Assembly (NCBI GenBank): GCA_024682075.1
Contig: JAIKZQ010000004.1
Location: 1-61,681, forward strand
DNA: 61,681 nucleotides
From: Lachnospiraceae bacterium
GTDB taxonomy: Bacteria; Bacillota; Clostridia; Lachnospirales; Lachnospiraceae
Direction: 5' to 3'
This document shows positions 24,571 through 34,566 of the stretch, piece by piece. Every line of letters begins with the position of its first letter. Position 1 is the stretch's first letter. Below the pieces are notes generated by a model. It worked only from the letters and a program-made list of their open reading frames with translations, was not told where the DNA came from and did not search any database. The translations under genes and the position numbers were made by a program.

Positions 24571-27537
24571 TTAATATTCTCCGTATACAGGAAGTCCGAA
24601 CTCTCTTCGCTTTCTGTCGATCTCATCATTGATGAGTATCGAGTAGTCTATAATGGTTTCTCTGGTATCCGTCTTCTCGTTTATTACCTTTCTGCAGGCA
24701 TTTGCGATATGACGTCCGGTGTAATATCCGCCGGGAACCTCTCTGATTCCTACGGTTGAATCCCACTGTTCATTGAGAACCCGAATGTCATTGTAGCTCC
24801 ATGAAAGCTGTGAGAATGCATCTCTGTTAGCGGTTGCATATCTTGCTGAGGATCCGAGGAGGGCCTCGATCTCTCTACCGAATCTGACCTGTGTATCCGG
24901 CTGTGCCCACCACTTCATGAACTCCCAGGAATTAAGCTTGACCTGTTCATCATCCGTGGCGATCATCATCGTACAGTTACCGGTTATGAAATCCGATCTG
25001 TCAAGATATTCATTGCCGTTAGCATCGGTACGGACTGTTGCGGGGATTAAAGTGAAATCCCAAAGTCCCTTGATCTCGGGTGCCGATACCATGAGAGTGT
25101 TATATACGGAATATGCACATATTCCTATAGGCATCTCTCCGGAACGGAAACGGCTGACGAAATCGTAGATAACGGGAAGTCCGTAGTCGTTGAAGTATCT
25201 GAGATAATCATCAAATGCTCTTACTCCGGCTTCTGTATCAACCGTCGTCCTGGTTCCTTCTTCGTTGTACATGTCTCCGCCATACTGGAACAACAGAGTG
25301 AAGTACAGTGAAAGGTCAGGAGCATTGGATGCGACTGCCGTTGAAGAAACCGCTGCCGCGCTTGCACCTGCCGCACTTGGAATTCCTACCGAGAGGTTAT
25401 TACCCTGAATGGTGGGAAGCATCTCGATGAGTTCCTGCCAGGTGTTGGGGGGCTCAAGGCCGAGCTCTTCAAGAACGTCTTTTCTATAGAACATGACGTT
25501 GAATGTCTGCTGCTCGGGGACTCCGTATATGCCGTCGCCCAGACGATACTGTTCATATGAACTGGGCGAGTAATGACTCAGAACTTCTTCCCAGCCGTCG
25601 AACTGAGTAATGTCTACCGAAGCATTTCTCAGTGCATAGTTTACAGGCTGGTCAGCACCTATCGAAAGAACAACATCAGGACCTCTTCCTGCAAGAACCG
25701 CATTCAGCAGTGCCGTAGGATCGACAATCTCCACGTTGACCTTGATGCCCGTCTCCGGAGTAAACGTATCGTCGATCATGGTCTTAAGGATGGTGCCCTG
25801 GTCACGGCCGGTGGTAACCCATACCTTGATGGTGTCGGATCTGCTGCCGCCTTCGTAAACATCACCGACCGAGTTGTAGTCAACGACGAACGAAGCGATG
25901 AAGCTTCTGACTTCGTGAACGGCCTTGTTCCAGAAATGTGACTTGTCAGGCTTGACAGTTGCGGATGTTCCGGAAATGACGATGTAGTCGATATCCATCT
26001 TGGTATCGCTCAGATTGAGCATTGCAGTACCAAGAGCGGTGATATTGTCCTTAAATGATGTGAACTCGTGGGTGATCTTGCCGGGCTTCTCGCAGAATCT
26101 CTCGAGCTGCTGAGCGATGGTCTGTGCAGCTGCGATATTGTCAGCCTTCTGGCCGGAGAACTCGACATACTCATCGATCAGTCTGTAGAGTCTTCTGTAC
26201 TCGAGTTCCATAGCCTCCATGACTTCGGGATAGTTGTCCTGGATTCTGTAGTCTCTGTACTGGTCGGGAGTAGCACCGGTATATACAAGGATCTTTCTGT
26301 AGATCTGGTTGAGTCTGTAGGTGCAATCCTCGAGTTCCTCGATGATGGGACCTACGCTTCCGAGAGCTGACTCAAGTCTTATCGTATGTCTTCCGGCAGT
26401 AAGATAAATATTGCACTTATTGCCGTCCGCATCTGCAAGATTAATGCAGTTCCAGTCATTATCATAAGGGAATGCCAGAGCCGAAGCCTCAGCAAAAGGA
26501 ATCTCTCCGTCAATATAGACCGCTCTGCTGGATACCTGACCTCTCTGATAATTCTGACGGCCCTTGATCATTATGTTGTAGTATCCGTCGGCAGGTACCT
26601 CGAATTCCCACTCTATCCACTGGCCATAAGCTCTCCAAGCCTCACCGCCGGTGTAATTGAGGACCGTGCTGGTGACACTGTAAGGCTGGGTAGTGGGTGA
26701 TGCCCTGTCATATTTTGCATAAAGTGAAGATTCCGAACGTCTGACTGAGTCCTCACCCTGGATCACTGCGATGAAATCCGATCCGTCAGCCACTGTGGGA
26801 GCTGATGCGATGTATTCATCATAAGTAGGAAGAGGAGTTACGGGCTCAAGTGAAAGAGATCTGATGTACATGGGCTCATTTTCAGCACCGAGAGTGATGG
26901 TCTGTGTGCCCTTGTCAAAATAGAATGTATAGGGATCTGTGATGTATCCCATATCATCTCTGAAATATGAAGACTGCCAGTCAAATATCTCAACCTGGGT
27001 GGGTCTGATCTGGTTGCCCTGATTGTCAACCCTGATTTCTCCGCCGTCGGTCCATATCCTGCTGAAGGTGAGGTTACCTGCATCGACAAAAGGAAGCTCT
27101 CCGTTGATGTAGATGCTTCTCTCTGCCGCAACGCCTCTGGACTCAGGGATAAGGTAGTCCATCTTGAGATAATAGTATCCGCTCTCCGGGACGTTTACAT
27201 CAAAAGTAACCATGGACTCGGTATCGGTGAACAAAACCTGTGCCTCGTCATGGTAATTGGCAACGACCTGAACATCGCCGCCCTCGGCAGTGAAATCAAA
27301 AATATTGATGTCCACTGACTTACCGGGATATGTAGCTCCTTCATGCTCGTGAAGGTAACCTGTATATGTCCCCTCCCTTTCCAGACCGGTTACGTCGGAA
27401 GTAAGATCATATCCCTCATACTTTTCACTGTAATTGTCCTTACCACGAAGGTTAAGAAGAACGCATACGCCTGCGAAAGCTCCGCAGAAAACAATAGTGC
27501 CTATTAATTTTTTTGTACCGTTTCTCATAGGTTTCAT
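24571..27537 (-). CDS. Extracellular solute-binding protein fused to carbohydrate-binding-like modules
   Basis: A 988-residue exported protein, more than twice the length of a usual sugar-binding protein. An uncleaved or cleaved N-terminal hydrophobic segment (about 10-28) precedes two beta-sandwich modules (about 60-245 and 250-400). Both share the pattern VPxxGYYxxxIK/DY...RxxYIxGExPF, like CBM35/CBM6-type or related modules. A helical linker follows (about 410-560). From about 580 to the end lies a family-1 solute-binding domain (LLNAVLAGRGPDVVLSIG; VMFYRKDVLEELGLEPPNTW). No lipobox is seen, so it may be anchored by its N-terminal helix. It would bind polymer or long oligosaccharides for the adjacent permeases. 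No good ribosome-binding site precedes the ATG. Confidence 0.85.
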   Translation of the reverse strand: MKPMRNGTKKLIGTIVFCGAFAGVCVLLNLRGKDNYSEKYEGYDLTSDVTGLEREGTYTGYLHEHEGATYPGKSVDINIFDFTAEGGDVQVVANYHDEAQVLFTDTESMVTFDVNVPESGYYYLKMDYLIPESRGVAAERSIYINGELPFVDAGNLTFSRIWTDGGEIRVDNQGNQIRPTQVEIFDWQSSYFRDDMGYITDPYTFYFDKGTQTITLGAENEPMYIRSLSLEPVTPLPTYDEYIASAPTVADGSDFIAVIQGEDSVRRSESSLYAKYDRASPTTQPYSVTSTVLNYTGGEAWRAYGQWIEWEFEVPADGYYNIMIKGRQNYQRGQVSSRAVYIDGEIPFAEASALAFPYDNDWNCINLADADGNKCNIYLTAGRHTIRLESALGSVGPIIEELEDCTYRLNQIYRKILVYTGATPDQYRDYRIQDNYPEVMEAMELEYRRLYRLIDEYVEFSGQKADNIAAAQTIAQQLERFCEKPGKITHEFTSFKDNITALGTAMLNLSDTKMDIDYIVISGTSATVKPDKSHFWNKAVHEVRSFIASFVVDYNSVGDVYEGGSRSDTIKVWVTTGRDQGTILKTMIDDTFTPETGIKVNVEIVDPTALLNAVLAGRGPDVVLSIGADQPVNYALRNASVDITQFDGWEEVLSHYSPSSYEQYRLGDGIYGVPEQQTFNVMFYRKDVLEELGLEPPNTWQELIEMLPTIQGNNLSVGIPSAAGASAAAVSSTAVASNAPDLSLYFTLLFQYGGDMYNEEGTRTTVDTEAGVRAFDDYLRYFNDYGLPVIYDFVSRFRSGEMPIGICAYSVYNTLMVSAPEIKGLWDFTLIPATVRTDANGNEYLDRSDFITGNCTMMIATDDEQVKLNSWEFMKWWAQPDTQVRFGREIEALLGSSARYATANRDAFSQLSWSYNDIRVLNEQWDSTVGIREVPGGYYTGRHIANACRKVINEKTDTRETIIDYSILINDEIDRKRREFGLPVYGEY

Positions 27538-27589
27538 TATATTGTTCTAAGTTTATTAAATCTAGTTAATTTTTGCTTTTTCACAATTG

Positions 27590-27619
27590 ATTTTATGCAA
27601 AAAATCGATAGAAAGTCAA
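27590..27619 (-). promoter_or_regulatory. Promoter of the CBM-type binding-protein/importer operon
   Basis: On the minus strand TTGACT (27614-27619) and TAAAAT (27590-27595) are 18 bases apart in an AT-rich 122-base gap. An AATTGA...TCAATT inverted repeat encloses both elements and could be an operator. Confidence 0.65.
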
Positions 27620-27659
27620 TTACTAATTGTATCTTTTGTGCATCTTGACAACTGATCTT

Positions 27660-28883
27660 TTACTTTTCATCATTTGTGCCCGGACTCTTTAGTCTAATTT
27701 GCCCATCTTCGTATGTCACGACAAGTCTTCCCGGATTGCCACCTATTCTTTCCAGAATGTCCGCGGGGATCTGAAGGCGTCCTGCCCTGTCCACGACCAC
27801 GTATTCTTCCTGGGTTTCCTCGTTCCTCCAGTCAACTCCGGATTCCTTGAGCCTGTCGGCAAAGCTTTCCTTGAGTATCCTTTCGGAACTGATACGTCCG
27901 TCCCTTATCGCAACAACCCTTCGGACCTTTCTTGAAAGAGCCAGGTCATGGGTTACGACCAGTATGGTCTGACCTGATTCATTCAGTTTCGTGAAGATCT
28001 CGAAGATCTGGTCACCGGTCCTTTCATCAACCGAACCTGTCGGCTCATCCGCCAGCAGAAGTCCGGGAGAATTGGCAAGCGCTATGGCTATTGCGATCCT
28101 TTGCTGCTCTCCTCCGGAAAGTGTTCCGAGCCTGTCGTTACGGTGATTGATCATCCCGACAAGTTCAAGCAGATGCTCCGCTTTCTGTTTCTTGTGCTTT
28201 ATTCCGCTGATCCTCATCGGTATGCAGACATTGTCAATCGCCGTCAGGTACGGGAACAGGTTCCTGGCATTGTTCTGCCACACAAATCCGACCGTATCCC
28301 TCTTATATCTGACCCTCTCCCGTTCTGTCATGCGGAAGAGATTCTTGCCTCCGACATAAAGCTTTCCGGCACTGGGAATGTCAAGTCCGCCGATCATGTT
28401 CAGGAAAGTGGATTTACCCGATCCGGAATTACCGATGAGTGCGGTAAATTCACCTTTTTCGATCTTAAGATCCAGTCCCGACAGAGCAAGGACTTCCGTC
28501 TCCTTGGTCTTGTATATCTTAACCAGTCCTTCGGCATCTATCATGTACTCTGTTGGAGGCTTATCCCCTTCTCCGGAATCTTCACCTTCAGCTTCGCTTG
28601 CCTGTTCCGGAGTACTCACATCCACGATCTGTGCATCGTTCTGCGCATCGCTATGTGGGTCCCCAGTTTCAGCCTGTGAAGCGTCCGTTTCAGGTGCGGG
28701 AACGGTGCTCATTTCCGCTTCTTTTGCGGAATCAGCCCTGTAGGGGGCCGGCGCACTGACTTCCTGCGCTGCGCTCTTTGCAAGCTCGAACGCCTCTGAA
28801 TCATTCACCTGAGCGGTCATGCCGGACTCTGCGGCAGGGGAGCCTGCGGGTATGCTGTTTTCTAATGTATCATTCTGCCCCAT
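27660..28883 (-). CDS. LolD/MacB-type ABC ATPase with acidic N-terminal extension and AbrB-like C-terminal domain
   Basis: A 407-residue cytoplasmic ATPase. Residues 1-115 are a low-complexity Ala/Glu/Ser-rich extension. The ATPase core (about 118-345) has Walker A GNSGSGKST, signature LSGGEQQR and Walker B LLLADEPTG. The last 50 residues hold VVVDRAGRLQIPADILERIGG, which resembles a SpoVT/AbrB (MazE-like) swapped-hairpin half. AbrB-type domains usually bind DNA or mediate dimerisation, so this tail may link the exporter to regulation. It overlaps the preceding ATPase gene by 14 bases and works, by context, with the FtsX-type permease encoded upstream. Confidence 0.88.
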   Translation of the reverse strand: MGQNDTLENSIPAGSPAAESGMTAQVNDSEAFELAKSAAQEVSAPAPYRADSAKEAEMSTVPAPETDASQAETGDPHSDAQNDAQIVDVSTPEQASEAEGEDSGEGDKPPTEYMIDAEGLVKIYKTKETEVLALSGLDLKIEKGEFTALIGNSGSGKSTFLNMIGGLDIPSAGKLYVGGKNLFRMTERERVRYKRDTVGFVWQNNARNLFPYLTAIDNVCIPMRISGIKHKKQKAEHLLELVGMINHRNDRLGTLSGGEQQRIAIAIALANSPGLLLADEPTGSVDERTGDQIFEIFTKLNESGQTILVVTHDLALSRKVRRVVAIRDGRISSERILKESFADRLKESGVDWRNEETQEEYVVVDRAGRLQIPADILERIGGNPGRLVVTYEDGQIRLKSPGTNDEK

Positions 28884-29556
28884 TGCTTCCCTCTATGCGT
28901 CCGTTCTTAAGTTCTATCAGCTGGTCACCCGCGCCCATCAGTCCGACGTCATGAGTGGTCATTATGACCGTGACATGCTGCTCTTCGGATATCTGCTTAA
29001 AAAGCCTGGTAACCTGCGCCGCCATGCCGGAATCGAGTTCCGCTGTCGGCTCATCCGCAAGAATAAGCTTGGGCCTGTGCGCAAGCGCTCTTGCGATAGC
29101 AACTCTCTGCTGCTCACCTCCGGACATCTCCTGAGGCATATGCGTGATCCTGTTTGAAAGTCCGACTAGGGCCAGGACCTCAAGCGCCCTCTTTTCCATA
29201 TCTTCCTTGCATCCGGCCATTCTCATCGAAAACTCGACATTCTGAATGGCATTCATGGAAGGGATGAGGCTTACCGACTGGAACACGAATCCCAGCTGTT
29301 TTCTCCTCATGTTCTCCCTCGCCCTTGCGCTCATTCCGGTACTGCTCTTCCCGTCTATGAGTATCGATCCGGTAGTGGGATCATCCAGGGCACCGATCAT
29401 GTTCAGGAGAGTGGTCTTGCCCGAACCTGATTTTCCCCTCAGGATACACATTGTGTCGGCTTCTATGTAACAGGTAATTCCTTTTAATACGGATACTTTG
29501 CCGCCGGGAGTCTGGAAATCCCTGGTGACATCTTTTATCTCAACAGATGATCCCAT
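28870..29556 (-). CDS. LolD/MacB-type ABC transporter ATP-binding protein
   Basis: A 228-residue ATPase of the LolD/MacB/FtsE group: Walker A GKSGSGKTT, signature MSGGEQQR, Walker B LILADEPTAELD and the H-loop histidine in TTHDVG. Such ATPases power FtsX-type permeases that move or extrude lipoproteins, peptides and other substrates by mechanotransmission. It is followed by a second, longer ATPase gene, so the single permease upstream may use a heterodimer. It starts one base after the permease stop codon. Confidence 0.93.
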   Translation of the reverse strand: MGSSVEIKDVTRDFQTPGGKVSVLKGITCYIEADTMCILRGKSGSGKTTLLNMIGALDDPTTGSILIDGKSSTGMSARARENMRRKQLGFVFQSVSLIPSMNAIQNVEFSMRMAGCKEDMEKRALEVLALVGLSNRITHMPQEMSGGEQQRVAIARALAHRPKLILADEPTAELDSGMAAQVTRLFKQISEEQHVTVIMTTHDVGLMGAGDQLIELKNGRIEGSNGAE

Positions 29557-29557
29557 A

Positions 29558-32365
29558 TCATTCCTCCCCGAGCTTGAGTGCTCTGATCATGTTCTGCTTC
29601 TTGATGATGATGGTAAGGACGAAGATGCTGACTATGAGCATGAGTCCTATCGAGACAAAGAGCTTGACCATGTCGGAAGGCTCTCTGATCATCACGAGAG
29701 GCAATACCTGGGCTGCCGAAGAATAAGCAGTCTGGAGCATCGGCACAAACAGTGTATAGGCTATGAGTCCGACGACGGATCCCGCCACGACGGAATACAG
29801 TCCGCAGATAGCCTGCTCAATCGAGAGCATTCCGACCATCTCGGATGAATGAAGTCCCATTGCCCTGAGAACTCCCAGCATCATCTCACGGGCCTTGATC
29901 GAGAGCACCCAGTAGATGAGATAGCCGGCCGCACAGAGGATGAGCATGACGATGAAGCTCATCGTCAGTATTCCGTTCATGCCCTGCAGAAGCGGATCTT
30001 CAACGGTCTTCTCCAGATCCTTGTTCCTGTCCGACATATATGTGAGGGGAGTCCCTGTCTCTTCAACCCATTTGTAGAACTCATCCGCACTCATTCCTTC
30101 AGACAGGCCCATCCATACGTAATAAGGCTGAAGTCCGAATTTCTTGCGGATAAACGAGTAATTGGCAACTATCATGTAATTCGAACTTTCCACGATGTTG
30201 CCGGAAGCATCTATCTGCCTCTTGACGGGTTCATATCCGGGCCAGTACTCGAAGAATCCGATGATGGTCGCATCGACGGATGTGTTGTTATTGTCATAGA
30301 AAGTGATCCTGTCTCCTATCGCCATTCCGAGGCTGTCCCTGAAATTGACCGACAGGAGCACTCCCTTGGGAGCGAGTGCAAGATCGTTGAGGAGCTGTCT
30401 GTAAGGAGTGCTGAGAAGCGAATTGTCAACATCGGTTATCGTTCCGAACTCCTTGGTATGGATGCCCATGATGCTGACAACCTCACGTCCGTTCATGCCG
30501 CTCTTGATATAACCGTCCTCAAGATACACCCTGGTATATCCGTCCGTGAACTTGGCAAAAGAGGCATAATCCGAATAATCGGGCTCATAGTATTTGAACT
30601 CAATGGAAGGATCAAACTGTCTTGACGCCGAGTTGTCATACCATACCTCACGGAATCTGATGTCGGTTCCGTCGATATATGAAGTGTTGGCAAGAGAATT
30701 CTCGAGTATGGTCCTTGCGGAGACCGCATCGAACATTCCCAGTGCAACCGTAAGTATTACGAAAAGAGAGATATACTGCTGGGATCTTGCGCTCCTTATG
30801 CTCTCGAGCATCGCAGCATATGAAGCAGGTGAAAAGAACTTCTTCCCGAAGAAAAAGACTGCCTTTACTATCAGGGGTCTTAATCTTATCAGTAGCATTC
30901 CGGATCCCAGAATGAACAACGATGATGAAAAATAAAGGAGCGGATCAAGAGATTCACCCTTGAGGGCACTCTCCAGAAGGTCATTGGTGTGATGCGAGAA
31001 ATTGTAATAACCGTAGATCGAAATGCCCAGGAAAAGAACATCGAGATAAAACTTTTCCCAGAGTGCCTTCTTGCCCTTTGCGCCGCCGCGCTTTGCACCC
31101 ACTATGGTAAGCCTTGAAGCTCCGATCGAGGGCAGCGTCATTATGAGTATGCAGACAAGAGCCGAGACAAGTGCATAGATGAACGCTTCCTGTGTAAATC
31201 TTATGTCCAGTTCTCTTCTGATGCCAAATTCAAGGAAAGAGCTCGCACTTCCGAGTCCCCTGCACACAAACATTCCTATGGGGACACCTATGCAGCTTGC
31301 GATCACCGCGATGATCACGCTCTGGAGAAGATACAGAATAAATATCTGTCCCGATGAAGCACCTCTGCTCTTATACATGGAGATTTCATTCTCCTCCATG
31401 GAATAAAGCTGTCCGGAGATCATGAGAATGAACGCACCGAGCAGGAGCAAAAGAGGAATCTCAAGAAGAAGCAGTGACACGGAGATCCTTCTCCTGGATG
31501 ACTCATGCTTGTCGAGAACCTCCATATACTTCGGGCGGGTCGTAAGAGCGCCGTATGATCCGCTCAAAAATCTGTCGGTTGCTTCGGAGATCTCGGCAGC
31601 TCTGGCTGCTTCAACCGAAAGATAATCAAACTGATCGTAGATGATGCAGTTAATGGGGAACTTGGGTCTTTCCGGATTATTGACGAAGTAATCCATGAAC
31701 TGGTCAGATCTGACAAAAATGGTATTGGTAAACATTCTGGTATCAGACTGCCAGTAGCTTTCGGAAGGATCCTTGACGTCAAAGACACCCACGACGCGAA
31801 GTCTTATGGGATTCTTGACATCGGGAGAAAAAGCAGGGAAAGGGAACACGTCTCCGATTATCATTTCGGATGCGAGGAATGTCTCCTCACTGACTATGAC
31901 ATCAAGAGTATTATCGCTTGAATCCTCATCCTGCCACAAAGAACCGTCAATGATCGTGATATGGTCCTCGAGAGAGGTGAGCATGGCAATCCTGAGGCTG
32001 AACTCGTCGCTCTCGCCTCTTGCCATCTCAGGTTCGGTCTCGGTTCCGATAGTCGAATAGTAATAGATCGTTCTGTATTCGGGCACGCCTAAATATCCGT
32101 ATGCTGAACGGACGCCCTGCTCCTTGGTCGCAAGAGAACTCACATCGCCGTTCTTACCCACCTGAAAGGAGAACTTCATCTGCATGGGCCATTCACCGTT
32201 CTCGGTATAGCTCTCTTCAAACTGGTCATCGAGCATGCGGTCGAGAACGGCCGTCCTGTAGATCGGAAAGCTTACCGCCGACGCAAACAGCAGCACGGCT
32301 CCGAGCAGGAGGCATGCAAACATCCATTTCTTATTTCTGATTTTCTGCAGTTCCAGAAAAAGCAT
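29558..32365 (-). CDS. FtsX-like ABC transporter permease (MacB type, large)
   Basis: A 935-residue permease. One N-terminal membrane helix precedes an extracellular domain of about 260 residues. Three central helices follow (LLLLGAFILMISGQLYSM onward), then additional membrane segments, a second extracellular domain (about 575-800) and a final set of three helices. This is the duplicated FtsX layout of ten-helix permeases. The start overlaps the tandem adaptor's stop by one base (TGATG). With the two adaptors and two ATPases it forms a MacAB-like export or envelope-remodelling complex. Substrate is unknown. Confidence 0.9.
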   Translation of the reverse strand: MLFLELQKIRNKKWMFACLLLGAVLLFASAVSFPIYRTAVLDRMLDDQFEESYTENGEWPMQMKFSFQVGKNGDVSSLATKEQGVRSAYGYLGVPEYRTIYYYSTIGTETEPEMARGESDEFSLRIAMLTSLEDHITIIDGSLWQDEDSSDNTLDVIVSEETFLASEMIIGDVFPFPAFSPDVKNPIRLRVVGVFDVKDPSESYWQSDTRMFTNTIFVRSDQFMDYFVNNPERPKFPINCIIYDQFDYLSVEAARAAEISEATDRFLSGSYGALTTRPKYMEVLDKHESSRRRISVSLLLLEIPLLLLLGAFILMISGQLYSMEENEISMYKSRGASSGQIFILYLLQSVIIAVIASCIGVPIGMFVCRGLGSASSFLEFGIRRELDIRFTQEAFIYALVSALVCILIMTLPSIGASRLTIVGAKRGGAKGKKALWEKFYLDVLFLGISIYGYYNFSHHTNDLLESALKGESLDPLLYFSSSLFILGSGMLLIRLRPLIVKAVFFFGKKFFSPASYAAMLESIRSARSQQYISLFVILTVALGMFDAVSARTILENSLANTSYIDGTDIRFREVWYDNSASRQFDPSIEFKYYEPDYSDYASFAKFTDGYTRVYLEDGYIKSGMNGREVVSIMGIHTKEFGTITDVDNSLLSTPYRQLLNDLALAPKGVLLSVNFRDSLGMAIGDRITFYDNNNTSVDATIIGFFEYWPGYEPVKRQIDASGNIVESSNYMIVANYSFIRKKFGLQPYYVWMGLSEGMSADEFYKWVEETGTPLTYMSDRNKDLEKTVEDPLLQGMNGILTMSFIVMLILCAAGYLIYWVLSIKAREMMLGVLRAMGLHSSEMVGMLSIEQAICGLYSVVAGSVVGLIAYTLFVPMLQTAYSSAAQVLPLVMIREPSDMVKLFVSIGLMLIVSIFVLTIIIKKQNMIRALKLGEE

Positions 32366-34566
32366 CAGTAAACTACCACCGTTCCTTCATCAAGTCCCTC
32401 GATCACCCAGAAATACTGGATCGAGTCTATCGTCACCGCTCTGGGATTATCTCCGCCGCCGACTATGAATCCTCTTCTGACATACTGTCCGTCCTCGAAG
32501 ACGGTCACGTAAGCCTGCTTATCGACCATGGTCACGGCCTTCACGGGAACCAGGATGACATTGGTCTCATATTCCGTGTATCCGGTCACCTTATAAGCCT
32601 GTCCCTTTGCGGCATCTGCCTCCGCCTGCTGCTGAACCCATTCTTCCCAGGGGTTCGTGGCCGTAACAGCCTGTCCCGAAGGTATCTGCGCGGAAAACTC
32701 CGCATTCTCGTCATGTGCTCCGCCGGGAATGACCGTGCCGTTTGAAGGCATCAGATACACCTTATCGGAAGCAAGATCGGGACCGACGGCACCGAATGAA
32801 ACGCTTGATACGGTAAGAGGGAACGTCACGGTCTCACCGGTAACGGGATCATCGTATTCTCCGTACATTTCCATTCCGTACAAAAGCGTATGCGCATCGT
32901 TTTGTGCATAAAGAAATTCCGAAGACACGGCAGCCACGGTCGCAATGCGTTCTCCGCTCCTGAGGACCGCACCGTCACTCAGATCCGTGATATAACCCAC
33001 GACGCCGTCGCAGGGAGAAGTAAAACAGGTAATGTTATAAGCAGACTGTATCTCCAGTATCTGTTCGGTGACAGACTGGATCTGCCTGTCGAGTGCACTG
33101 ACCGCATTCTTCAGCTGTTCCTGGACATTTCTGTCAAGATATTCGTTATTGGGATCGTCGGCATTTTCCTGGGCCTGGTCCCTTTTTTCAATAAGCCGCT
33201 CCAGCTTGATGGCCAGTTCCTCTAAAGTCACGTTATTCGGCGTGACCGAGACATAAGCGATGACCTCGCCCCTTCGTACTCTCTGTCCTTCAACGACATT
33301 TTTCTTCACGAGAGTTACGGTGCCGTATTTTACATCGTTAGTGACATTGGTGATATCGGGATAGCTTAAGTAACCCGTGCCCTCATATCTGACGAAAAAG
33401 TCACCTCTTCCGATAGTGACAAGATTCTCGGGTGCCTCTGAGAAAGTATCGACCATTACTTCGTCGCCTTCTTCAAGACCGGATACCACCTCGATAAACA
33501 TTCCGTTGGAGATGCCCCTGGTTATGTAAACCTTGTCGCCGTTCGTCAGGTTTACATAATATCCGCCGTCATCCCTGTGAACAGCATCCTTGGAAACCGT
33601 CAGGACGTTTTCCTGCTTGGCATAAATGATGACGATGGAAACCTTCTGTCCGGCTTTTACATTGCCGTCGGGATCATCAATCTCGAAGACGGAATAAACA
33701 TCCCTTCCTGATGCCTTGAGAGCATTTATCTCCGTAGCGGAATAGGGAATATATGTCACTTCGTACCGGACACCGTCCACGATCGCATATACTTCCTGTG
33801 CGGTAGACATTGTCTTGGCCGATCTGTAAGGTGCAAGTATGTTCAGGCTGGTTCCGTCCGTGACCGCGGCGACATTTGTTCCTTCAGAGACATTCTGTCC
33901 CGGAGATGCGTTTGATACGGCAACAACGGTACCGCTCATTCCTGCAACTACTTTTCTCTTTGCCTCATTGGCAAGAAGCCTGAAAAGAAGATCATTGTAA
34001 TGCTGCAGATCAAGCTCATATATGGCTTCATCGGTATCCATTGTCTGCTGAAGAAGATCTCTTTCAAACATGACCCTCTGGACAATGATCCTGATGGGAG
34101 AATCATCCGGGCAGTCGCGAAGCCTGCTGTCAATGAAATAACCGTAATCCTTGAGTTTGAGTTCATTCACGCGCCTGTTCTCGGCATACGTGACAACAAG
34201 ATCATCGATCGAATCACGGAGTTTTTCTTCCTGTGCAAGGTAATCCTGCATGTCTCCGGCAAAAAGGATATTGCCCCTGTTCACGTGCTGGCCGGGGAAA
34301 TAGCCTATGTCCGCAGCTTTCATCCCGACACTTGTCGGATACTCCGTGACGACAGGGAACACATTCCCTTCGATCACTTCATAATCATAGACAGTCCTTC
34401 TCGTGACACGCTCATTTATGTTGGCAGTTGAAATGGGATCGATCAGTTCGATCTCCTGAACGGCCTGAGGCTCGTTTCCGCAGCCCGCAAGAAGCATCAC
34501 AAGAGAAAGTCCCAGGCAGGACATGACTTTTAACTTCTTATGAAATTTTCTGACATTCCATTTCAT
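32365..34566 (-). CDS. Tandem-duplicated HlyD/MacA-type membrane-fusion adaptor lipoprotein
   Basis: A 733-residue lipoprotein (signal ends MLLAGC) containing two adaptor units in a row. Unit one (about 45-370) has a split lipoyl-like domain around a helical hairpin, then GMSGTVVAVSNASPGQNVSEG and a barrel ending in VSGLEEGDEVMV. Unit two (about 385-733) repeats the plan: LVKKNVVEGQRVRRGEVI, a long coiled coil with NNVTLEELAIKLERLIEK, SPCDGVVGYITDLSDGAVL, and GLDEGTVVVY at the end. Adaptors of this type are normally single units of 350-420 residues. It is encoded next to a single-unit adaptor, giving three units per operon. Start ATG at 34566 overlaps the upstream stop. Confidence 0.88.
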   Translation of the reverse strand: MKWNVRKFHKKLKVMSCLGLSLVMLLAGCGNEPQAVQEIELIDPISTANINERVTRRTVYDYEVIEGNVFPVVTEYPTSVGMKAADIGYFPGQHVNRGNILFAGDMQDYLAQEEKLRDSIDDLVVTYAENRRVNELKLKDYGYFIDSRLRDCPDDSPIRIIVQRVMFERDLLQQTMDTDEAIYELDLQHYNDLLFRLLANEAKRKVVAGMSGTVVAVSNASPGQNVSEGTNVAAVTDGTSLNILAPYRSAKTMSTAQEVYAIVDGVRYEVTYIPYSATEINALKASGRDVYSVFEIDDPDGNVKAGQKVSIVIIYAKQENVLTVSKDAVHRDDGGYYVNLTNGDKVYITRGISNGMFIEVVSGLEEGDEVMVDTFSEAPENLVTIGRGDFFVRYEGTGYLSYPDITNVTNDVKYGTVTLVKKNVVEGQRVRRGEVIAYVSVTPNNVTLEELAIKLERLIEKRDQAQENADDPNNEYLDRNVQEQLKNAVSALDRQIQSVTEQILEIQSAYNITCFTSPCDGVVGYITDLSDGAVLRSGERIATVAAVSSEFLYAQNDAHTLLYGMEMYGEYDDPVTGETVTFPLTVSSVSFGAVGPDLASDKVYLMPSNGTVIPGGAHDENAEFSAQIPSGQAVTATNPWEEWVQQQAEADAAKGQAYKVTGYTEYETNVILVPVKAVTMVDKQAYVTVFEDGQYVRRGFIVGGGDNPRAVTIDSIQYFWVIEGLDEGTVVVY

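Noticed and set aside
29849..30625. Open frame of 258 codons opposite the FtsX permease
   Set aside because: No start signal or motif; the permease on the other strand is well supported.
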